A stretch of DNA of 6,292 nucleotides from JBCDBH01 sp039184055 (GTDB taxonomy: Bacteria; Acidobacteriota; Thermoanaerobaculia; Multivoradales; J023): positions 1-6,292 of the forward strand of contig JBCDBH010000350.1 in assembly GCA_039184055.1 (NCBI GenBank). Reading direction: 5' to 3'. How positions within the stretch are numbered: the first letter of the stretch is position 1; each line of letters starts with the position of its first letter. Below, piece by piece: positions 1 to 4,796 of this stretch. Below the pieces are notes generated by a model. It was not told the origin of the DNA. It made no database searches and saw only the letters and a list, made by a program, of their open reading frames with translations. The translations under genes were made by a program, and so were the position numbers.

Positions 1-596
1 AAGCTCTCGTATTGCCGCAGACCGGGCGATGACGGATCGGGATCCGGTGTATCGAGAATCAAACCAGGTACACCCGTATTCGGGTCCTCACACACGCCGT
101 TCGCCGAATCCCACTCGCCGTTGACACAGCGGCGACAATCCTGGAACGTGCTGACCGGGTTGGCCAGCGGATCGACGGCGAGCTCATCGTAGCCACCCGT
201 GTCGTAGGGCCGCACGTAGGTGCCGACGAAATAGAGCATCACATCGTCCAGACCGCTGAAATCGGTCCACATCGGATCGTCAGGATCACCCGGGAAACCG
301 ATCGCATGGGCGCCATAGCCACAGGTCAGATCGTCGAGATCCGCGACGTCGGCGACCGGATTGCGATCCGAGATCGACGGATCGGTCGCGCTCGGACGCA
401 CGGCACACAAGAAGCCGACCTTTTGATTGCTCTCATCGAGCACGACACGGAAGCTCTGCCCGATGCCGTTGTCGATACACCACTGCCGAGCGGGCGAGAC
501 TTGCCCCTCGGCCACGCTAGGGCTCGCGAGCGGTAGAACGAGCATCGCGAGAAGACACGCGACGGACGAAGAGCCGAACCACATGGATGAACGCAC
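1..596 (-). CDS. Secreted Cys-containing protein of unknown function, 3' end outside window
   Basis: An open frame of 198 codons runs from a GTG at 596 off the left edge. I chose GTG 596 because a perfect AAGGAGGT ribosome binding site lies 4 bases before it. The in-frame ATG at 584 would be 16 bases from that site. The N-terminus is a clear Sec signal peptide: Arg2, a hydrophobic core at about residues 13-24 (VACLLAMLVLPL), and a likely cleavage after SPSVA near residue 29. The mature part has Cys at 40, 64, 92, 154, 157 and 169, including a CRRC pair followed by an NG-W-D-NG-C pattern. It then becomes Asp/Pro-rich (about 171-191), like a linker. Even Cys number and export suggest disulfides in the periplasm or outside the cell. 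I recognise no family. It follows a prepilin peptidase gene on the same strand, but I see no prepilin cleavage motif. Codon use differs from the pan genes: by hand count 16 of 23 Asp codons are GAT, against about a quarter in panC. The reading frame and export are well supported; the function is unknown. Confidence 0.82.
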   Translation of the reverse strand, partial: MRSSMWFGSSSVACLLAMLVLPLASPSVAEGQVSPARQWCIDNGIGQSFRVVLDESNQKVGFLCAVRPSATDPSISDRNPVADVADLDDLTCGYGAHAIGFPGDPDDPMWTDFSGLDDVMLYFVGTYVRPYDTGGYDELAVDPLANPVSTFQDCRRCVNGEWDSANGVCEDPNTGVPGLILDTPDPDPSSPGLRQYES

Positions 597-600
597 CTTG

Positions 601-608
601 ACCTCCTT
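601..608 (-). promoter_or_regulatory. Strong Shine-Dalgarno (AAGGAGGT) for the secreted protein gene
   Basis: On the minus strand the bases read AAGGAGGT, a full match to the 16S rRNA anti-Shine-Dalgarno. Four bases (CAAG) separate it from GTG 596. It decides the start of the downstream gene and implies efficient initiation. Its first three bases also belong to the tandem repeat at 606-633. Confidence 0.8.
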
Positions 609-633
609 GGATGAACAACCTCGAATGAACAAC
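606..633. repeat. Two tandem 14-bp direct repeats in the leader of the secreted protein gene
   Basis: On the plus strand the two units are CTTGGATGAACAAC (606-619) and CTCGAATGAACAAC (620-633), identical at 12 of 14 positions. A shorter related piece, TGGATGAAC, recurs at 584-592 inside the start of the gene. The repeats sit directly upstream of, and touch, the ribosome binding site. They could be a binding site for a regulator of translation or transcription, or a recent slippage duplication. I see no clear sigma-70 promoter in the rest of 634-735 and no T-tract terminator hairpin for the gene ending at 736. Confidence 0.6.
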
Positions 634-735
634 TTCCGTAGACACACGACTCCCAGCAACCTGTAACCCTTGGCTCAGGATTTTCTTGCGCCGCGACCGA
701 CAAAACCGCGACATTCACTTTTCGAGACGGATCGG

Positions 736-1599
736 CTACGGCTCGAGTTCCTGATCGATCCGGGCGTAATCGTCCTCGATCAACTGCTCGACCTCGCTGG
801 CACGACGACGCAAACGAACGAGCAACACGATCGCGATCGCCACCAAGATGCCTTGGACCACGAACACCACATAAAGCGGCAAGGTGACGAGCAGACGCTG
901 GAACGCGGCGAACCCATCGATGAGGAGATTGGAGGCGAGCAGGACGGCCACACCCCCGGCGGCCAAACCCGGTCCGAACGGAGCGTGGGGGAGACCGGTC
1001 CGCAGCCGCAGCACGAGCGCGATGACGATGCCGACCGGGCAGGCGACGACGAACGCGAACAGCACCCCGAGCGGGCCGATAAAGGCGCCGATGGCGAGCA
1101 TCAATTTGCTGTCGCCCATGCCCATCGCCGCCACGCCGAGCACGGCGCTGAAGCCGATCCGCGCCGCTTCGAGCACGACGAAGCCGAGCACCGCGCCGCT
1201 CACGGCGAGCACCAACCCTTGGAGATGAGGCGCCGACGGCAGACCGACAAACGCCGCCGTCCGACCCTGGGCGAGCAGCTCGACGATCCCAGTGGGGAGA
1301 AGCGTGCTCACCAGCACCCCGATCACCGCGCCACCGAGACTCAGAGAATCAGGGATCAGCTTGACCGCGAAATCGCTCGCGGTGATCCCGAGCAGAACGG
1401 CGAGCAGCACACCAGCGTGCCACCACTCCGGGCCCCGCAACGTCACCAAAGCCGCGAAAAGCGCCGCGCCGGAACCCGCGAGCACGGCCAGCATGCCGGT
1501 CGACCAGCGTCGCCGCAGCCCGACCAGACGGGGCACCCCGGCCCATACCGCCCAGCCGACGGCGCTCCCCACCAACAACGCGATCACCACGTTCAGCAT
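736..1599 (-). CDS. Type IV prepilin peptidase, short form without methyltransferase domain (A24 family)
   Basis: This 287-residue membrane protein has both catalytic motifs of A24 aspartic proteases. They are SDFAVKLIPD with Asp76, and GMGD (residues 160-163) with Asp163 followed by Lys165. The PFGPGLAAGG segment near 207-216 matches the usual PFGP stretch of the family. Hydrophobic segments fill about residues 1-22, 35-52, 60-74, 85-108, 125-158, 165-198, 207-226 and 236-262. The family cuts the leader peptide of type IV prepilins and type II secretion pseudopilins at the inner membrane. PilD-type enzymes carry an N-terminal cytoplasmic zinc/methyltransferase domain with two CxxC pairs. Here it is absent, so the first Asp comes about 75 residues earlier, as in CpaA/TadV-like peptidases. 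It is longer than CpaA and ends in a charged tail (263-287) likely in the cytoplasm. ATG 1599 is the only usable start, because an in-frame TGA lies at 1615-1617. It has no ribosome binding site and begins 18 bp after the NYN gene, so translational coupling is likely. No pilin genes are visible, so its substrate is unknown. Confidence 0.88.
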   Translation of the reverse strand: MLNVVIALLVGSAVGWAVWAGVPRLVGLRRRWSTGMLAVLAGSGAALFAALVTLRGPEWWHAGVLLAVLLGITASDFAVKLIPDSLSLGGAVIGVLVSTLLPTGIVELLAQGRTAAFVGLPSAPHLQGLVLAVSGAVLGFVVLEAARIGFSAVLGVAAMGMGDSKLMLAIGAFIGPLGVLFAFVVACPVGIVIALVLRLRTGLPHAPFGPGLAAGGVAVLLASNLLIDGFAAFQRLLVTLPLYVVFVVQGILVAIAIVLLVRLRRRASEVEQLIEDDYARIDQELEP

Positions 1600-1617
1600 G
1601 GGACGTTCAGACCATCA

Positions 1618-2838
1618 TCAGGAGCGACGTTGAAAACCGGTCACCACATAGGTGCCGGAACGGCTATCGAGCTTGAGCTTGACGATGTGCTTCCTCTCGG
1701 CATCTTCGAGCAGCTCGGAAAAGCTGCCATAGCCGAAATAGCCTTCGTTGAACGACGGTCGTTTGCGCTTCATCGTCTGCTTGACCATCGAGCCCCAGAG
1801 CACGTCTTTGTTCTCACGTACCAAGGCGAGAATCGCGTCCACCAAGAGTGAGAAGCACTCGGCTTCTTTCCGCTCGAGGTGGTCGAGACGCGGGATCCGC
1901 TGGACGTCACGCCAGACGTCCTCGTAGAAGATGAACTCGTCGCAATTGTCGATCAGCAGCGACGACGACGAGCCCTTGACCCCGATGCCGATGACGTATT
2001 TGTCGTTCTCCTTGAGCTTGGACACCAGCGGCGAGAAGTCACTGTCGCCCGACAAGATGACAAAGGTATCGAGATGGTCCTTGGAAAAACACAGGTCCAT
2101 CGCATCGACCACCATCTTGATGTCGGCGCTGTTCTTCCCCGAGTAGTACTTCTGCGGGATGTCGATCATCTCGACCGCCGCCTCGTGAAACGGCCGCTTG
2201 TACTCGCTGTAGCGCTCCCAATCGGCATAGGCGCGTTTGACGATGATCTTGCCCTTCTCGAGCAGCCGTTCGAGCACCATCGAGATGTCGAACCGCTTCG
2301 CCATCTTGCCGTCTTTGAGACCGAGCGCGATGTTCTCGAAATCGCAGAACATGGCGATTTTGCGCTCGTCGTTACCGGCCGGGGGCGAGCTGGTCTCGGT
2401 GCGCGCCGGCAGCGTGAAGACAAACGCGTCGGGATCTTCAGCTACCGCGGTGCCGTCGTCGCTGTGCGGCGCGTCGCTCGACTCGTCCTCGTCCTGCCGT
2501 GGCGTGGGCCGGCGACGGCGACGACGACGGCGACGACGACGACGCGGGCCGTCCTCACCGTTGCCTTCATCGCCACTGCCTTCATCACCGCTACCTTCAT
2601 CACCGTTGCCTTCATCACCGTTGCCGCCCTCGTCTTCGTCGCCGCGATCCTCGCCCCGCTGATCCTCAGCCACGGCATCATCCAAATCGCCGCCACGGAT
2701 CTCATCACCCTCGAGATCGGAAGATCCGGCATCGCCCGCGTCCGGCTCGTCGTCGGTCGAGTCCGAGGACCTGTCGTAGTCCTTCTCGTCGTAGAAATCG
2801 TCTTCGTCGCTCTGCGTACGCAGCCACCACGGTGCCAC
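1618..2838 (-). CDS. LabA-like NYN-domain protein with C-terminal OST-HTH/LOTUS domain and poly-Arg N-terminus
   Basis: This 406-residue protein has three parts. Residues 1-157 are disordered and acidic (Asp/Glu/Gly/Ser), with five-residue GDEGN/GDEGS repeats at about 72-97 followed at once by twelve arginines (99-110). Residues 158-310 form an NYN (PIN-like) domain of the LabA/DUF88 type. Its acidic motifs are FCDFENI (Asp166, Asn169), SADIKMVVDAMD (Asp239, Asp245, Asp248) and SGDSDF (Asp265, Asp267). These would hold a metal ion for RNA cleavage. Residues about 320-400 match an OST-HTH/LOTUS winged-helix domain (GSMVKQTMKRKRPSFNEGYFG, then HIVKL and GTYVV strands), a fold that binds RNA in other proteins. 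The acidic residues are intact, so a nuclease is plausible, but many LabA-like proteins have no proven activity. The start is GTG 2838, with CAGGAG 8 bases upstream. The prepilin peptidase gene follows after 18 bp, probably in the same operon. The domain call is firm for NYN and good for OST-HTH; the RNA target is unknown. Confidence 0.9.
   Translation of the reverse strand: MAPWWLRTQSDEDDFYDEKDYDRSSDSTDDEPDAGDAGSSDLEGDEIRGGDLDDAVAEDQRGEDRGDEDEGGNGDEGNGDEGSGDEGSGDEGNGEDGPRRRRRRRRRRRRPTPRQDEDESSDAPHSDDGTAVAEDPDAFVFTLPARTETSSPPAGNDERKIAMFCDFENIALGLKDGKMAKRFDISMVLERLLEKGKIIVKRAYADWERYSEYKRPFHEAAVEMIDIPQKYYSGKNSADIKMVVDAMDLCFSKDHLDTFVILSGDSDFSPLVSKLKENDKYVIGIGVKGSSSSLLIDNCDEFIFYEDVWRDVQRIPRLDHLERKEAECFSLLVDAILALVRENKDVLWGSMVKQTMKRKRPSFNEGYFGYGSFSELLEDAERKHIVKLKLDSRSGTYVVTGFQRRS
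2549..2623. repeat. Five tandem 15-bp repeats inside the NYN gene
   Basis: On the plus strand the unit is CCTTCATCACCGTTG. Exact or near copies begin at 2549 (degenerate), 2564, 2579, 2594 and 2609; the last two are identical. Each unit encodes one five-residue GDEGN or GDEGS step on the minus strand, so length changes by whole units would keep the frame. The near-identity of neighbouring units points to recent slippage or conversion. The spacing and coding context rule out a CRISPR array. Confidence 0.85.
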
Positions 2839-2846
2839 GGTTCGCT

Positions 2847-2852
2847 CTCCTG
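2847..2852 (-). promoter_or_regulatory. Shine-Dalgarno (CAGGAG) fixing the GTG start of the NYN gene
   Basis: The minus strand reads CAGGAG, then 8 bases, then GTG at 2838. No better ATG lies nearby in frame, and the protein from this GTG includes the complete acidic N-terminus. Confidence 0.7.
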
Positions 2853-2896
2853 ACTATGTGTCTTCCCGACCCTTACGACGTCTCACCAGTGGCCTC

Positions 2897-2920
2897 TGGC
2901 GACTTCGCCACGGTCGTGGC
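2897..2920. repeat. Two overlapping 14-bp inverted repeats in the divergent intergenic region
   Basis: TGGCGA-CT-TCGCCA (2897-2910) and GCCACG-GT-CGTGGC (2907-2920) each have perfect 6-bp arms, and they share the four bases GCCA (2907-2910). As RNA hairpins they could not form together; as DNA they could be paired operator half-sites. A third, weaker pairing (CCAG 2886-2889 with CTGG 2896-2899) lies beside them. They are 59-82 bp upstream of the NYN start and would fall in its leader if transcription starts further right. The remainder of 2839-3046 is non-coding. It includes a more A/T-rich stretch at 2921-2953 that may hold the leftward promoter, and a perfect TGCTAGCA palindrome at 2966-2973. 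Confidence 0.5.
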
Positions 2921-3010
2921 AATTCGAGTAAAACCCAACGAAAGAAAGCATATCCGAGGCTTCGATGCTAGCACGGCGAGCACCCTCACCCACGATGCCA
3001 CGCCCGCTGT

Positions 3011-3019
3011 TGGTATACT
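3011..3019 (+). promoter_or_regulatory. Extended -10 promoter for the deoxynucleoside kinase gene
   Basis: TGGTATACT matches the extended -10 form TGnTATAAT, with TATACT at 3014-3019. Transcription would start near 3026, leaving a leader of about 20 bases before the GTG at 3047. No good -35 is seen 16-18 bp upstream, which fits an extended -10 promoter. In this GC-rich stretch the element stands out. Confidence 0.55.
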
Positions 3020-3046
3020 CCGCCACCCATTCAGGCGACATCAAAC

Positions 3047-3691
3047 GTGACTGACACACTCCCTTATCAATACCTCGCCGTCGACGGACCGATCGGGGTC
3101 GGCAAAACCACCCTGGTGGACATGCTGGCGCGCCGATTCGGCAGCGTCAAAGTGCTCGAAGACGTCGAAAACCCGTTTCTCGACAAGTTCTACACCGATC
3201 GCCCGGGCGGTGCTTTTCAGACCCAGCTCTACTTCCTGCTCTCACGTTTCAAGCAGCAGGAAGAGATCGCTCAGCGCGGGCTCTTCGAGCGCCTGGTGAT
3301 CGCCGACTATCCGTTCCCCAAGGATCGGATCTTCGCCTATCTCAATCTCTCCGATGACGAGCTGCTGATCTACGACAAGCTCTACGCCATGCTCGAGTCC
3401 AAGGTGCCGACCCCGGATCTGGTGCTCTACCTGACCGCCGACATCGACACCTGCATGGCGCGCATCCGCAAACGCAACCGTCGAGTCGAGCGTCAAATCT
3501 CGAGCGACTACCTCGCCGAGTTGATCGACGCCTACAATCACTATTATCATTACTACAACCGGTCTCCGGTGTTGGTGGTCGACACGCGTAACCTCGACTT
3601 CCCGAACCGCCCGTCGGACTTCGAGGAATTGGTCGAACAGCTACGCAAGCCACCCAAGGGGACCCACTACTACGTACCGCTTGGATCCTAA
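3047..3691 (+). CDS. Deoxynucleoside kinase (deoxyadenosine/deoxyguanosine kinase family)
   Basis: This 214-residue cytoplasmic enzyme of the dNK family would transfer phosphate from ATP to the 5' hydroxyl of a salvaged deoxynucleoside. The P-loop is GPIGVGKTT (residues 14-22, Lys20). The substrate-side segment is ERLVIADYPFPKDRIFAY (81-98). It replaces the D/E-R-S motif of animal and Bacillus enzymes with a DYPFPKDRIFA form, seen in a bacterial subgroup of the family. The lid is the Arg-rich stretch RIRKRNRRVERQ (139-150). VLYLTADIDTCMARI (126-140) is the usual strand-helix step before the lid. The length is normal for bacterial members (about 200-220). The start GTG 3047 has only a weak upstream AGGCGA. 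The preceding promoter is close, so the leader is short. The gene ends 235 bp before panB on the same strand. It may share the panBCD transcript or be separate. The family is certain; which deoxynucleoside it prefers cannot be told. Confidence 0.92.
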   Translation: MTDTLPYQYLAVDGPIGVGKTTLVDMLARRFGSVKVLEDVENPFLDKFYTDRPGGAFQTQLYFLLSRFKQQEEIAQRGLFERLVIADYPFPKDRIFAYLNLSDDELLIYDKLYAMLESKVPTPDLVLYLTADIDTCMARIRKRNRRVERQISSDYLAELIDAYNHYYHYYNRSPVLVVDTRNLDFPNRPSDFEELVEQLRKPPKGTHYYVPLGS

Positions 3692-3848
3692 AAGGACCGG
3701 GACGGTCGGTGTAGGAACGAGCAACCGGTCTCATCACCGGTACGGCATCGCCCAGATGGGCGGCCACCCAAAATCGCCGCGCCCCCCGCGCCACCGGATC
3801 GGATCCCAACGAGCGACCGATACCGCCCGAGCGAGCTGACACCCCTCG

Positions 3849-3857
3849 CCTTCCTCC
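3849..3857 (+). promoter_or_regulatory. Distal anti-Shine-Dalgarno element: perfect complement of the panB ribosome binding site
   Basis: CCTTCCTCC here is the exact reverse complement of GGAGGAAGG (3916-3924), the panB ribosome binding site. The pairing can extend by one G-U on each side (3848 with 3925, 3858 with 3915), giving 11 pairs. The 58-base interval (3858-3915) contains the CGCGAC-CT-GTCGCG hairpin, which would bring the two arms closer. In RNA this would hide the site. The complementarity is seen directly; the regulatory role is inferred. Confidence 0.45.
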
Positions 3858-3899
3858 GCGCTCCCGGCACCGCGACCTGTCGCGTTCCCGACACCTCCG

Positions 3900-3921
3900 T
3901 CCTCCGAGCACTCTTGGAGGA
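3900..3921 (+). promoter_or_regulatory. Local hairpin covering the panB Shine-Dalgarno
   Basis: TCCTCCGAG (3900-3908) can pair with CTTGGAGGA (3913-3921) around a 4-base CACT loop: nine pairs, one of them G-U. The right arm contains GGAGG (3916-3920), the core of the panB ribosome binding site, which is 6 bases before ATG 3927. A second CCTCCG just upstream (3894-3899) repeats the left arm and offers an alternative partner. Formation of this hairpin would block initiation. It competes for the same bases as the distal element at 3849-3857. Confidence 0.5.
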
Positions 3922-3926
3922 AGGTC

Positions 3927-4796
3927 ATGAAGACAAAAACCCCGAAGCCGATCAGTGCCGTCTCGAAAGTGACGGTGCCCCGGGTCGTCGCCGCGCGTGA
4001 TCGTGGCGAGCGACTGGTGATGATCACCGCCTACGACGTGCAGCAGGCACGCGCCGCCGACAGCGCCGGCGCCGACATCGTTCTGGTGGGCGATTCGCTC
4101 GCCATGGTGGTCCTCGGCCACGACGACACTCTGTCGCTCACCGTCGACGAAATGCTGCACCACGTCAAAGCAGTGCGGCGCGGCTTGAGCCGTGCCCTGC
4201 TGGTCGCCGACATGCCGTACGGCTCGTTCCATCTTTCGAGCGATCACGCGGTGGCCCAGGCGTTGCGGATGGTCAAAGAAGGTGGCGCCCAAGGCGTCAA
4301 GATCGAAGGCGCGCGTACCGAGGTGATCGAAGCCCTGGTGGCGGCCGAGATCCCGACCATGGCGCATCTCGGGCTCACCCCCCAATCGCTCCATCGCTTC
4401 GGTGGTTTCAAAGTTCAAGGTCGGGGCGACGCGGCACGTGACGCGCTGCTCGCCGCCGCCGACGCGGTGGTCGAAGCGGGCGCCTTCTCGCTGGTGCTCG
4501 AGTGCATTCCGGCCGAGCTCGCCACCGAGGTGAGCGCGCGGGTGCCGATCCCCACCATCGGTATCGGCGCGGGTGCCGGCTGCCACGGCCAGGTGCTCGT
4601 CTACCACGACATGCTCGGCATCGAACAGCGCATCGCGCCACGCTTCGTGCGCCGCTACGCCGAGCAGGGTGCCGAAGCGGTCGAAGCGATTCGCACCTAC
4701 GCCGACGACGTCCGCACCGGTCGCTTTCCCGGTGTCGACGAGAGCTATGGCGATCCGAACCGACCGGCCGAACAGACGGTCGCCCTCTACGGCTGA
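3927..4796 (+). CDS. panB: 3-methyl-2-oxobutanoate hydroxymethyltransferase (ketopantoate hydroxymethyltransferase)
   Basis: PanB catalyses the first committed step of pantothenate synthesis. It transfers a hydroxymethyl group from 5,10-methylenetetrahydrofolate to 2-oxoisovalerate (a valine precursor), giving ketopantoate. The 289 residues form a (beta/alpha)8 barrel of slightly more than usual length. Metal-binding acids are Asp56 in VGDSLAMVVLGHDDT, Asp95 in VADMPYGS and Glu127 in VKIEG; the catalytic Glu192 is in LECIP. Other family blocks are MITAYD (32-37), MAHLGLTPQS (145-154) with FGGFKVQG (158-165), and TIGIGAGAGCHGQVLVYHDMLG (210-231). ATG 3927 has GGAGGAAGG upstream (GGAGG ends 6 bases before it). 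It overlaps panC by one base and heads the panBCD unit. Translation may be controlled by pairings that hide its ribosome binding site (see 3849-3857 and 3900-3921). All key residues are present, so I expect an active enzyme. Confidence 0.97.
   Translation: MKTKTPKPISAVSKVTVPRVVAARDRGERLVMITAYDVQQARAADSAGADIVLVGDSLAMVVLGHDDTLSLTVDEMLHHVKAVRRGLSRALLVADMPYGSFHLSSDHAVAQALRMVKEGGAQGVKIEGARTEVIEALVAAEIPTMAHLGLTPQSLHRFGGFKVQGRGDAARDALLAAADAVVEAGAFSLVLECIPAELATEVSARVPIPTIGIGAGAGCHGQVLVYHDMLGIEQRIAPRFVRRYAEQGAEAVEAIRTYADDVRTGRFPGVDESYGDPNRPAEQTVALYG

Larger units (their letters stand above)
3692..3926 (+). other. Non-coding leader region before panB, rich in inverted repeats
   Basis: I see no convincing gene in these 235 bp. 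Candidate stems are GACCG-GGA-CGGTC (3695-3707, four bases after the kinase stop), ACCGGT/ACCGGT (3724-3741, 6-base loop), CGCCCA-GA-TGGGCG (3749-3762), and CGCGAC-CT-GTCGCG (3871-3884). A local hairpin over the panB ribosome binding site is listed separately. None of these is followed by a T-tract, so I do not call an intrinsic terminator. No clear -10/-35 pair is visible. The stem density and the two pairings with the ribosome binding site suggest a structured 5' leader of panB, but I recognise no known riboswitch consensus. Confidence 0.5.

Noticed and set aside
326..718. Minus-strand 130-codon open frame starting at 718
   Set aside because: It competes with the frame read from GTG 596, which has a perfect ribosome binding site, a signal peptide and natural composition. 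The 130-codon product is Ser/Arg-rich nonsense.
670..1851. Plus-strand 393-codon open frame
   Set aside because: It lies antisense to the prepilin peptidase and part of the NYN gene. Its product is a His/Arg/Glu/Gln-rich low-complexity chain typical of GC-rich shadow frames; the opposite strand has clear catalytic motifs.
2549..2623. CRISPR-like array
   Set aside because: The 15-bp units are directly adjacent with no spacers and are in frame inside a gene.
1879..2853. Plus-strand 324-codon open frame with hydrophobic and repetitive stretches
   Set aside because: It is the complement of the NYN gene. The hydrophobic repeats are the acidic repeats read backwards.
3695..3707. Intrinsic terminator after the kinase gene
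   Set aside because: The 5-bp stem with a 3-base loop has no following T-tract, so there is not enough to call termination.
3756..3839. Possible 27-residue leader peptide (MGGHPKSPRPP...) upstream of panB
   Set aside because: It has no ribosome binding site and no run of Val, Leu or Ile codons as in attenuation peptides, and its ATG lies in a hairpin. It ends 9 bases before the distal anti-Shine-Dalgarno, so it might deserve a look if the leader proves real.
3688..3894. Minus-strand 68-codon frame in the panB leader
   Set aside because: It is Arg/Gly-rich with no ribosome binding site or domain; it is chance openness in GC-rich DNA.
3342..4607. Minus-strand 421-codon open frame
   Set aside because: It is antisense to the kinase and panB, both firmly identified, and has no recognisable domain.
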